A stretch of DNA of 18,372 bases from Scytonema sp. UIC 10036. GTDB lineage: Bacteria; Cyanobacteriota; Cyanobacteriia; Cyanobacteriales; Nostocaceae. The notes beneath the pieces are model-generated. The model had not been told where the DNA came from. It did no database searches and was given only the letters and a program-made list of their open reading frames with translations. The translations under genes and the position numbers were made by a program. The stretch covers positions 1 through 18,372 of the forward strand of contig NZ_WJFC01000255.1 in the NCBI RefSeq assembly GCF_009725235.1. Reading direction: 5' to 3'. Every line of letters begins with the position of its first letter. Position 1 is the first letter of the stretch. Below, in pieces: positions 1 to 7,665 of the stretch.

Positions 1-415
1 GATGTAAACCAAATTTCGCGTCTTGGAGTTGCGTTGTTTGACGCTGCTTGGCGTAAATGCTACACGCTTTTTTGATTCTGGTTTTACTAGTTTTAAATCC
101 TTTTTTCTGATTTTTTAAGAGATTTTCTTGTTTGGCAAAATCTTTAATTTGCTGAGAGCGTTTCTTAATGTCAGATTTTATCGATTTAATCTGACCTTCT
201 AAAAATTTGATGTGATTGGCTCTGTTTTTGTTAGCGTTAGTGACAATTCCTTGCACCTCTGTGTATATAGAATTGCTGTATCGTTTATTTATATTGAATA
301 AGCGTTGTAATTCTTTGTGACAGTCGAGTTGGCTTTTTCCAGCCAAAATCATGGACAAACAATGATGGCGAGCAGAGTTTATTAAATTGGAGATAGTAAA
401 TAACTCTCCCCAGTG
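1..415 (-). pseudogene. TnpB-related (IS200/IS605-type) transposase fragment, cut by window edge
   Basis: An open minus-strand frame runs from about 415 to the left edge with no stop. It has no usable start, because it fuses to the IS630 remnant on its right. The translation has a segment like SARHHCLSMILAGKSQLD followed by a long Lys/Gln-rich helical stretch (KSDIKKRSQQIKDFAKQEN, then KNQKKGFKTSKTRIKKA). This resembles the N-terminal region of cyanobacterial TnpB-related proteins, where an 'ARQFNS...LxGKI' segment precedes a coiled coil and then a FGS(R/K)KLF motif; that motif would lie beyond the window. The assignment rests on my memory of the family, not on a search. The catalytic RuvC part, if present, is outside the window. 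The missing 5' end implies a broken gene. Confidence 0.4.
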
Positions 416-924
416 CCAAAGTTTAATCGCTAATTTCGAGGTAGCCACAGGACAAGTCATTTCACCCTCCCTTGGCGAAACTCGTACAGAAGCCGACTTT
501 TTAGCTCATATTCAGCAAACTGTGGCCACTGACCCCAATGCAGTTTGGATTTTCATTACAGATCAGTTGAATACTCATCAATCTGAATCTTTAGTACAGT
601 GGATAGCTCATTTGTGTGGCGTGAATGAGAACTTATTGGGCATTAAAGGTGAAAGTGGTATTCTCAAGTCAATGGCATCGAGAGCAGAGTTTTTAAGTCA
701 CCCAAATCACCGCATCCGTTTTGTTTATACCCCCAAACACGCCTCCTGGTTAAATCAGATTGAGATGTGGTGCGCGTATTCTTGTGCGGCGATTACTTAA
801 ACGAGCTAGTTTTACCTCCGTTGATGACCTCAAGCAACGTATATTGTCTTTTATTGATTACTTTAACAAAACTTTAGCTAAACCATTCAAGTGGACTTAC
901 AAAGGTCGTCCATTGGTAGCATAA
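416..924 (+). pseudogene. IS630 family transposase remnant, 5'-truncated and frameshifted
   Basis: This is the C-terminal two thirds of an IS630-type DDE transposase. From about 417 the frame reads LIANFEVATGQVISPSLGET, then FITDQLNTH with the second catalytic Asp, and YTPKHASWLNQIEMW with the catalytic Glu. The first catalytic Asp and the HTH domain are missing. After the EMW codons (about 769) an extra base shifts the frame: the 387-based frame stops at 800, but another frame continues as ILVRRLLKRASFTSVDDL and ends YKGRPLVA before the TAA at 922-924. Frame loss plus 5' loss means it cannot make an active transposase. The left boundary abuts the opposite-strand TnpB-like fragment. Confidence 0.85.
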
Positions 925-975
925 ACTGACGGAATACTTCCGCCGCGATGCACTAGGTGAAACGATTTTTTCTCT

Positions 976-1004
976 CTCGTTCTCAGCCAGAGGCTGAGAA
1001 CGAG
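976..1004. repeat. 13-bp perfect inverted repeat (dispersed palindrome or terminator)
   Basis: The arms are CTCGTTCTCAGCC (976-988) and its exact complement (992-1004), separated by a 3-nt loop. Palindromes of the 'cgttctcagcc...' type are common dispersed repeats in Nostocales. It lies between the IS630 remnant and the 3' end of the minus-strand signalling gene, so it could also act as a terminator, but it has no adjacent T tract on either strand. Confidence 0.65.
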
Positions 1005-1044
1005 GTGGGCGGAGCCAGGGAATTGTACAGTTATCAAAATGAAT

Positions 1045-3024
1045 CTAAAACTCAACTGTCAAAGTTGCACTCACACTAACACAATTTCGACCTCTGCGGA
1101 TGGCTTGATGAAGTGCGCTTTCAGTCGCTTCAATCAGCATTTGCGGAGAATTTTCTTGACTTGGTATAACACTTGCTACTCCCAAACTGACAGTCAATAC
1201 ACGCGCTGGGAAGCCACCAAATATAGAACGATCGTGTTCAATTGCCAATGCGATGACATTATCTCTAATGTGACTTGCAATACTAAGAGCAAACTCAGTA
1301 CTCAAAAGAGGCGTAATTATGGCAAACTTTGCACCTTCATAACGTGCTATAAAATGACCGGGGTATTCTTCTACGCCATCACGAATAGCATTTGCAATTA
1401 GTTGCAAAGACTCATCCCCGACTTTATATCCATAGGCTGCATTGAAAAACTTAAAGTAGTCCACTTCACACAGCACAAGAGATAGTGGCGAAGTATCCTT
1501 TGACCATTCTTTCCAATTGTTCTCTATATACTGATTGAAGTAGTTCCTAGTCGCAAGCTGGGTAAGCTCATCAATATGATTTGCGTATCCTGTTGTCTGT
1601 AATTCTGTGGCTAACTCTTCTGTCTGGGCAACATCTGTTGAATTCTCTTGTTGCAACTGCTCTCGAAAATAAAGACGGTATAATTCACAGCTAGGCTTTG
1701 CCCAGTTACCATCAAGCTCGATGAGTCCCATGCTTTCTAATTTAAAAGCTGCCATCGCATCCAATTGTACACTTTCATTAGAATTAACCACCTGTTGAAG
1801 AGCCGATACCAATTCTGGTGCTTTTGTAAGGATAGCTAGATTGCTCCGTAAGTAATCGCTAAATATTCCGGACGCTGTAGAGGCTGTTTGCAGCAACTCC
1901 TTAACAGTTACCTCTTCCCGTCGCAAATAATAGAACGCAAGATTCAAGAGATAGGGATGCCCGGATAACATCTTTATCAGTGAGGCAAGACTTTGTACAC
2001 CCTGTTCACCACTTGCCCAAGTTAATCCGTATCTCTGTGCTAAATCCTGTGCTTGCTCTGGAGTAAATTTTGGTAGCGTGATTGTTTGCCCAACATTAAA
2101 AGGAGACTGATTGAGATTGAGGGGAACGTATATTTCTGTAGCATGAGCTACAACTAATCGCCACTTTTGCCAAATTTTATCTTGCTTCGCTAGTTCGTGC
2201 CAAAACCGCAGCATTGGCAAAAAATCTTTAGCAATAGTTGGGTGCTCAAAAACTCTGTTAAGTTCATTTAAAACTATAACGACAGCACTATCAATTTGCT
2301 TTAATATATATGATTCAAAATATATCTTACTACTAACTTTACTTCCCATATCCTCATCCCAGAAATCGTCTAACTTAGGATTGAGGTTCAATTGTCTGCT
2401 AACATTGGCGCAAAACCATCGTAAAAATTTTTCGAGAGAAATAAAAATAGATTCGTCTGCTTCTTGAAAGTCCAGATAAACAGTTTTGTACTCTAGAGCT
2501 TTTGCGTGTGAAACAATACGGTGTAGTAGAGAGCTTTTCCCCATTTTTCTAGGTGCTCTAATTCCTATTACACAACCGGGCTGAGTAATTTCTTGATAAG
2601 CGATTTCTTCCACTGGGGGACGGTTAATGTACAGAGGAGAAGTCAGAGCTACAGGACCATTGGGGTATTGAATGTCTGTATTTATACTTACAGATTGTAC
2701 ATCTTTGCTTTCTGGCGCTTTATCTATGATTTCTGGTTCTAATTCAGCTTCTTTTTTTTGCTGCTGTAGAAAATTTGGTGGAATTTGATTCAGCACTAAA
2801 TGCAGATTTTTCTTCGTGACCCTCTGCCCTATTGTATCTGAAATATCCTGCCATAATTGAGAACCAACTTCTTTAATGTAATCGCTGGCGTAACCCGAAC
2901 TCTGAGCCATTTCATTGTAAGTGTGTCCCAACCAGGATTGGTGTAAGACAAACTTTTCAATAGAACTAAGTCGTCTCGGCAGTAGAGACTGCTCTATCGC
3001 TTCTAAAATTTGATTAACCTCCAT
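1045..3024 (-). CDS. vMAP HTH - AAA-like ATPase - degenerate GGDEF protein
   Basis: This protein of about 659 aa looks like a signalling switch. Numbered from the ATG at 3024: residues 1-80 match the cyanobacterial N-terminal helix-turn-helix seen in vMAP/AAA-like proteins (LSSIEKFVLHQSWLGHTYNE, then GYASDYIKEVGSQLW and TKKNLHLV). Residues about 125-450 form an AAA-like STAND ATPase with Walker A (APRKMGKSS, about 157-165) and a Walker B-like VVIVLNELNRVFE (248-260). In relatives the latter usually reads LDExDR, so both Asp are Asn here. Residues about 485-650 are GGDEF-like (CEVDYFKFFNAAYGYKVGDE), but the signature is YEGAKF (562-567) and no RxxD inhibitory site precedes it, so diguanylate cyclase activity is unlikely. 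The frame is open upstream to a GTG at 3081, but family similarity starts at MEVNQILEAIEQSLL. It has no co-directional partner nearby. Confidence 0.85.
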   Translation of the reverse strand: MEVNQILEAIEQSLLPRRLSSIEKFVLHQSWLGHTYNEMAQSSGYASDYIKEVGSQLWQDISDTIGQRVTKKNLHLVLNQIPPNFLQQQKKEAELEPEIIDKAPESKDVQSVSINTDIQYPNGPVALTSPLYINRPPVEEIAYQEITQPGCVIGIRAPRKMGKSSLLHRIVSHAKALEYKTVYLDFQEADESIFISLEKFLRWFCANVSRQLNLNPKLDDFWDEDMGSKVSSKIYFESYILKQIDSAVVIVLNELNRVFEHPTIAKDFLPMLRFWHELAKQDKIWQKWRLVVAHATEIYVPLNLNQSPFNVGQTITLPKFTPEQAQDLAQRYGLTWASGEQGVQSLASLIKMLSGHPYLLNLAFYYLRREEVTVKELLQTASTASGIFSDYLRSNLAILTKAPELVSALQQVVNSNESVQLDAMAAFKLESMGLIELDGNWAKPSCELYRLYFREQLQQENSTDVAQTEELATELQTTGYANHIDELTQLATRNYFNQYIENNWKEWSKDTSPLSLVLCEVDYFKFFNAAYGYKVGDESLQLIANAIRDGVEEYPGHFIARYEGAKFAIITPLLSTEFALSIASHIRDNVIALAIEHDRSIFGGFPARVLTVSLGVASVIPSQENSPQMLIEATESALHQAIRRGRNCVSVSATLTVEF

Positions 3025-3081
3025 TGGATGGTCAAGCTGTAGCAGAGCATTTATATAGCTATACGTGCTTTTGATGTACAC

Positions 3082-3606
3082 CTACGTACCCCTGTATACA
3101 ATATAAACTCGTTAGATGCGACTACATGAGTAGATGGACGCGGACAGACGTAACAACTAAGTTGTTTCTCATATCAGTATCTCAGCACTTATTTTAGTAC
3201 TAAAGGCTGACTCATGTTTTGGGTTTTTACGGTGTCTTTATGAAAACTTTAAAAATTGTCTTCATCAAAGGTTCTTTCACAAGAATTCATGCGATTTTCA
3301 TCTTTACTGTCAGAAGTTTTACTAATCTTTAATATTTGTACAGAATATAGCATATTACGTAAATATTGAATCAGAAGAATTTTGTACCTCACTTTTCTTG
3401 CTTTTTAGGCTTTAAAGAACCATCATTTGATTTTTCAAATACACGTAGGTACAGCTAAAGCCGCCGATATGGAGCTTTTGATTCGCAATGCCCACCCTAC
3501 GATACTTGATTTTTTTATAAATCCTTCAAGGTTTCTACCAGTGTTGTTACGGAGAAGCAACCATCACAGCTAAGATTCTACAAAATTGAAATCTAAGACC
3601 GGATAT
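3082..3606. other. Non-coding gap of about 525 bp
   Basis: This AT-rich intergenic stretch lies between two minus-strand genes. Apart from the 3152 palindrome and a short remnant around 3478-3512 ('attcgcaatgcccaccctac'), which resembles common cyanobacterial intergenic repeats, I see no gene, RNA or clear terminator. The frames are short and carry no recognisable protein motif. Confidence 0.5.
3152..3166. promoter_or_regulatory. 15-bp palindrome upstream of the AAA/GGDEF gene (possible operator)
   Basis: AACAACTAAGTTGTT is a perfect 7-bp inverted repeat around one central base. It sits about 130 bp upstream of the 3024 start. The size and position fit a dimeric regulator site. No convincing -35/-10 pair was placed, so the function is a guess. 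Confidence 0.2.
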
Positions 3607-4035
3607 TTAATATCTACTGCTAGGTATAAGAATGAGATCGATAGCTTCACCAACTGCTAAACCACATCCAGCGATCGCAGTCAACAGTAAAAAGGTATCT
3701 CTTTTACTAAATCCAGAGAAACGAAGTTCCATCTCTGCTAGAAGTGTAGTCGTCAGAGGCAAAACAAGGAAAGTCACGAAAATTGACCAAGTTGCAATTA
3801 GTGCAATAGAGGCGCATAAAAACAAGACTACAGTTAAAGCTCTAGAACCAAATCGAATTAATCGTTCCAACCCAGCAATAGTTCTCCAAGCTATAGCTAA
3901 CACTAAAGCTGCGACAAAAGCTCCCACCAGCCAAGCAATGTCGTGAGCAGACAGGTACCATCCCAACCAAGCATAAGCTAACCACAGGAACACTAAGGGT
4001 TGCCAGGGAATTTTGTGGAGAAACTCATTATTCAT
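3607..4035 (-). CDS. Small conserved-type integral membrane protein, function unknown
   Basis: A 142-aa hydrophobic protein. About four membrane segments are visible: roughly residues 11-29 (PLVFLWLAYAWLGWYLS), 33-53 (IAWLVGAFVAALVLAIAW), 66-97 (LTVVLFLCASIALIATWSIF and following, perhaps one long or two short spans) and 114-136 (FLLLTAIAGCGLAVGEAI). It has no signal peptide cleavage site and no catalytic motif. A loop with charged residues (EMELRFSGFSKRD) separates the last spans. The ATG at 4035 is the natural start. HIP1 at about 3673 lies inside the frame. It looks like a cyanobacterial hypothetical membrane protein; I cannot assign a role. It stands alone on the minus strand between two long gaps. 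Confidence 0.75.
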   Translation of the reverse strand: MNNEFLHKIPWQPLVFLWLAYAWLGWYLSAHDIAWLVGAFVAALVLAIAWRTIAGLERLIRFGSRALTVVLFLCASIALIATWSIFVTFLVLPLTTTLLAEMELRFSGFSKRDTFLLLTAIAGCGLAVGEAIDLILIPSSRY

Positions 4036-4150
4036 AATCTAGTAAGCATCAATTACGAAAGTAATGATAACCGACAGCCCGCTGACTCAGCCTTTAGAAA
4101 GTCAGAATTTTAAATCAGCATACTTATGGTTAATATGAAAAAGAATTTCA

Positions 4151-4280
4151 ACTATAGCAATCTTAAATGAGTTGTCAGAAAATTTACCCCCTGCTAACGC
4201 CGTCCCCCCTTAGTAAGGGGGGACTACAGGGGGGTTACAACAATTTCAAATTCTCACAAATGATTTAGGACTGCTATAGT
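4151..4280. mobile_element. MITE-like element with 20-bp terminal inverted repeats
   Basis: The left end ACTATAGCAATCTTAAATGA (4151-4170) and the complement of the right end (4280-4261), ACTATAGCAGTCCTAAATCA, match at 17 of 20 positions. The 130-bp interior has no ORF and contains a 10-bp-arm palindrome (4203-4223) made of C6/G6 runs around TTAGTAA. This structure fits a non-autonomous miniature element; such 'ctatagcaatc' ends are familiar in Nostocales. A target duplication is not obvious. Confidence 0.7.
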
Positions 4281-4421
4281 ACAAGAGAACTTACTTGGAA
4301 GAACGTACAATCTATCCTAAGATAGAATCGGATCGTTCGCTCTCTTGATATTTTCTTCTTCATGCCAAACATGAATGGCACTGTAGCTCAATTTATTGGA
4401 ATACTTGCTTCTTTAGGTGAT

Positions 4422-5630
4422 TTATGCAGGAGATTCTCGTTCATTTTTAGTACAATCTGTGACGCTGCTTGTTACAATGCTATTGCCAGTGTTGCTGCTG
4501 AAAAACGAACAACTAACACTAATGCGGCTTTTGCAACTTTTATCAAGAGTTAACCCATCGTTCATATTACCGATAAAGTAGCCATTGATAGAAGTAATGG
4601 AGTTATATTTTCCACCGATCGCCAATCCATCTTTGCCATTAGCAGTAGAAGCAATTCTGATTAAGCGTACAGTGTTACTGTTGCCATTAATATCAATGCC
4701 ATGAGCTGCATTGCGATCGAAGGTGCTATTGCGAGCACTCAAGTGATTCTGATTACCGTTAATTTGTATGCCATCTGCTTTGTTGGCAGTTACAGTCACC
4801 CGTGACAAATTGAGGTTATTAGCGTTAGAAACAATGTCAATGCCATCATCCGCATTGTTGCTGACTACTAAATCGTTAAGGATAACGCTGTTGTTATCAC
4901 CTTTATTAAGATTAAACCCATCCTCACCATTGGTAACGAAACGACTATTGCTAGCACTGATAGTACTACAAGTAGTACCAGCTTCGACCCCATTGTCTCC
5001 GTTATCGCTTAAAATAACTTCCGATAAAGTAATAGTGTGACTGTTGCCTTTAACATCAATGCCATCATCCTTATTTTGACTCAAGAGTGAGTGACTCAGA
5101 TTAATAATATTGCCATCACCATCTACCTTAATTCCATCTTCACCGTTACCGATAAAGCTAGTTTTTGACACGAAAACCCTGTTTCCTTCTCCATCAACAT
5201 CAAGTCCATCGTTGGCATTATTGCTAAAGACACTGTTCGTTACTGTCAGATGGCTGCCACTTCCAACATTAATACCATCTTGACCCTTGGCAATGGTTAA
5301 TCCATCGATCGCCACTTTAGCATTCTTAACACAGAAGTTACTAAATTTGTCATCGCCACTGATAGTCAGGTTTTCAGCCCCTAGCCCGGTGATAATAAGA
5401 TCGTCGGTAATATCGAGTTGCTCAGTTAGTTTAATTTCCGAACCCAATGGCAGCCGAAAAACAATTCTTTCTCGTCCACTTCGACTGTTGGCGGCATAAA
5501 TTGCTTCACGTAGGGTTGTGACACCATCATTAGGATCGACTACATCTTCAACACTATCAACAATGAAGGTACAACCCATTTCATCATTGTTTGGAGTTTC
5601 TGCCGTCTTGGGATCGTAGTTTTCTGACAT
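4422..5630 (-). CDS. Right-handed parallel beta-helix repeat protein (CSLREA-like N-terminus)
   Basis: A 402-aa protein. Residues 20-60 resemble the CSLREA-type domain found at the start of secreted beta-helix proteins (TFIVDSVEDVVDPNDGVTTLREAIYAAN). From about residue 70 to 390 it forms regular coils of about 24 residues, each with a signature like NxxDGIxVxGNxNxIxLS; I count about ten consecutive copies (for example NGEDGIKVDGDGN, NKDDGIDVKGN, NADDGIDIVSN, NKADGIQINGN). This is the pectate-lyase-like solenoid used for polysaccharide binding or cleavage. No Asp/Arg catalytic cluster is evident, so a structural or adhesive role is as likely as an enzymatic one. There is no N-terminal signal peptide (it begins MSENYDPKTAETPNNDEMG). 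The ATG at 5630 is followed by an acidic N-terminus, and the preceding DNA has a 'ggagaaaaaa' Shine-Dalgarno-like stretch. Confidence 0.8.
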   Translation of the reverse strand: MSENYDPKTAETPNNDEMGCTFIVDSVEDVVDPNDGVTTLREAIYAANSRSGRERIVFRLPLGSEIKLTEQLDITDDLIITGLGAENLTISGDDKFSNFCVKNAKVAIDGLTIAKGQDGINVGSGSHLTVTNSVFSNNANDGLDVDGEGNRVFVSKTSFIGNGEDGIKVDGDGNIINLSHSLLSQNKDDGIDVKGNSHTITLSEVILSDNGDNGVEAGTTCSTISASNSRFVTNGEDGFNLNKGDNNSVILNDLVVSNNADDGIDIVSNANNLNLSRVTVTANKADGIQINGNQNHLSARNSTFDRNAAHGIDINGNSNTVRLIRIASTANGKDGLAIGGKYNSITSINGYFIGNMNDGLTLDKSCKSRISVSCSFFSSNTGNSIVTSSVTDCTKNERESPA

Positions 5631-5861
5631 AATTATTCAGTTTTTTCTCCTTATTGCATGACTTGCACTGTGTATACAGAAGTGTCGAGGGAAGCTTAAC
5701 AAAGGTAGAATTGGACTTTTCAGTATTCTAAGTGCTAAGGCTTCAATTTTTCGACTGCGATAGTTAATCTGCTAAGATTTTAATATTCTTGCTTACAAAA
5801 GTCTTTGAAAAATCTTTTTTTCTTACTTTTATGACTTTTCCTGCCTTTAGGAAAAAGATGG

Positions 5862-5886
5862 TTGGGCATTGAACATTGGGCATTGA
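5862..5886 (+). repeat. Direct repeat of TTGGGCATTGA (two copies, 14-bp period)
   Basis: TTGGGCATTGA occurs at 5862-5872 and again at 5876-5886, separated by ACA. Short 'gggcattg' tandem repeats are common intergenic elements in cyanobacteria. They lie just upstream of the hydrolase gene and overlap a weak TTG-start extension of its frame, which is one reason to reject that start. Confidence 0.6.
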
Positions 5887-5920
5887 GCTAAAATTGCTAG
5901 CAATGTTGCCAGTGATAATT

Positions 5921-7642
5921 ATGAGTTCCCCACCAATTTTGTCTATTCTTTCCAAGCGTGTCTGCTTCCGCCAGGATACTATTCAACCCAAAGCCAAGCA
6001 GTTCATCTGGATGAAAATGGGGTTGGGATTTCTAAGTCTTGGGCTACTAGCCCCCCTTCCTTCCTTAGGTGCAGAACGGTTGACTCTCTCTTTTGGTGTT
6101 TTGGGACGCTCTATCCCTATTGGTTCTTTGGAAGAATACGCTCATACTGGTAAGGTTGATGAGGAATTGGCTGCATACACCCAGTATGCCGATAAAAAGC
6201 AACTCACCCAGTTGCGCGAGGTTTTGCTGACACCCATTCCCCTCACGGCTGTACAAGTGTCTCAATTTCTCTACACGCCAATTGGTGAAACATTACTGAG
6301 AAATCTTGGAGAAGTGGTACAGCAGGATTCTGGCATTAGTGGATTTTATGCAATTCGGGCATCCTTAATTCTTGCCGCTGCAGAGCCAAAAGGGTTAACC
6401 CTATTAAATGTATTGAAAAGATTTCCCTCTAGAACTATTTCGATTAATTTACCTCGCAGTTTGGAAATAGCAGCAGCATTTGAGAGGTTAGTTAATCAGA
6501 CTCAAAGAGCGATCGCACTCATTAACCAGCAATCATCTCAACAAGTAGCCAATACTTTTGCACCTGGAGAAGTCTCAGTAAGAGAATTGTTAAAACCGGG
6601 TAACTTTAAATGGCAAAGACGCACTATTATACTTAACGACCTATCCCGCACTCGGACTTTCCCCGCTGACATATACTTACCACTGACTTCAAGTTCCCGT
6701 CCAGTCATTGTGATATCCCACGGGCTTGGTTCTGACAGAACAAGTTTTGCTTACCTAGCTGAGTACCTTGCTTCTTATGGATTTGTTGTGGCGGTTCCAG
6801 AGCATCCTGGTAGTAACGCTGAACAGCTACAAGCCTTATTATTAGGTAGGGCAAATGAAGTGGCTAGCCCTAGAGAGTTTGTGGATCGTCCTTTAGATAT
6901 AAAGTACTTACTGGATCAACTCAACAGTTTATCCCAATCTAATGGAGATTTTAAAGGTCGCTTAAATTTAGAGCACGTCGGTGTAGTGGGACAGTCTTTT
7001 GGCGGTTACACGGCGCTGGTTTTAGCAGGAGCACCTATTAATTTTGACCAACTTAAGAAAAATTGCCCAGCTTCACCAAATGCAGTCAATGTTTCTTTGC
7101 TACTTCAATGCTTGGCTATTAATTTACCACCAGTAACTTATAATTTATCAGATTCACGGGTAAAAGCTGCGATCGCAATTAACCAAATTGACAGTACTGT
7201 TCTAGGTCAAGCCAGCCTTAGCAAAATTAACATCCCAGTCATGATAGTCTCTGGCGGTTCTGATACTGTTGCTCCCGCGCTCCCAGAACAAATTCAACCC
7301 TTTACATGGTTAACAACTCCAAATAAATATTTAGTTCTCGTAAATAATGCCACGCATTTTTCAACTATAGCAGAGTCACCAAATTCTGCTATTCCAGTTC
7401 CAGAGCAAGTTGTAGGTCCAAATCCAGCCATAGCCCGCCGCTACATCACGGCGTTAAGTCTTCCCTTTTTCCAAACCTATGTTGCCAATCAGCCAAGTTA
7501 CCGTCGTTTTCTCAGCGCAGATTATGCTAATGCTATCAGTCAGCAACCATTACCACTCAGTTTGGTACAGTCTTTGAACTTGGATAGTTCTGCTGCAATT
7601 AAAGAGCGATCGTTCATCAGTTATCAGTTAATTATGAACTAA
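5921..7642 (+). CDS. Secreted alpha/beta hydrolase with DUF1400 N-terminal domain
   Basis: A hydrolase of about 573 aa, related to the platelet-activating-factor-acetylhydrolase/dienelactone-hydrolase-like branch. Numbered from the ATG at 5921: a hydrophobic export signal at about 33-50 (MGLGFLSLGLLAPLPSLGA), a DUF1400-type region (AERLTLSFGVLGRSIPIGSL onward, about 51-170), then the hydrolase core. The triad is visible as Ser359 in VVGQSFGGYTA, Asp448 in VSGGSDTVAP and His479 in NNATHFST, with an oxyanion-type SHGLGSDRTSF. The substrate is unknown: a lipid or small ester. The frame is open to a TTG at 5876, but that lies in an intergenic repeat. The ATG at 6011, immediately before the hydrophobic stretch, is a serious alternative start. 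The last residues (SFISYQLIMN) are encoded by a dispersed palindromic repeat. The gene converges on the Rpn-like gene with a 23-bp gap. Confidence 0.85.
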   Translation: MSSPPILSILSKRVCFRQDTIQPKAKQFIWMKMGLGFLSLGLLAPLPSLGAERLTLSFGVLGRSIPIGSLEEYAHTGKVDEELAAYTQYADKKQLTQLREVLLTPIPLTAVQVSQFLYTPIGETLLRNLGEVVQQDSGISGFYAIRASLILAAAEPKGLTLLNVLKRFPSRTISINLPRSLEIAAAFERLVNQTQRAIALINQQSSQQVANTFAPGEVSVRELLKPGNFKWQRRTIILNDLSRTRTFPADIYLPLTSSSRPVIVISHGLGSDRTSFAYLAEYLASYGFVVAVPEHPGSNAEQLQALLLGRANEVASPREFVDRPLDIKYLLDQLNSLSQSNGDFKGRLNLEHVGVVGQSFGGYTALVLAGAPINFDQLKKNCPASPNAVNVSLLLQCLAINLPPVTYNLSDSRVKAAIAINQIDSTVLGQASLSKINIPVMIVSGGSDTVAPALPEQIQPFTWLTTPNKYLVLVNNATHFSTIAESPNSAIPVPEQVVGPNPAIARRYITALSLPFFQTYVANQPSYRRFLSADYANAISQQPLPLSLVQSLNLDSSAAIKERSFISYQLIMN

Positions 7643-7656
7643 TAACTGATAATTTT
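7621..7656 (+). terminator. Stem-loop with T4 run between convergent genes
   Basis: TTATCAGTTA (7621-7630) pairs exactly with TAACTGATAA (7643-7652), with a 12-nt loop and TTTT after it. The stem begins inside the hydrolase coding sequence and encloses its stop codon. It may terminate transcription, but the stem is AU-rich, and 'cagttatcagtta' is also a common dispersed repeat. Confidence 0.45.
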
Positions 7657-7665
7657 GAGGATATA

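Noticed and set aside
1039..1401. Plus-strand frame of 120 aa opposite the GGDEF-coding end
   Set aside because: It is antisense to a strongly supported domain and its translation has no family features.
5876..5920. TTG-initiated N-terminal extension of the hydrolase
   Set aside because: It starts inside the TTGGGCATTGA direct repeat and pushes the signal peptide further from the N-terminus.
5764..5955. 63-aa minus-strand frame between the beta-helix and hydrolase genes
   Set aside because: It overlaps the intergenic repeat and the hydrolase 5' end, with no recognisable motif or convincing RBS.
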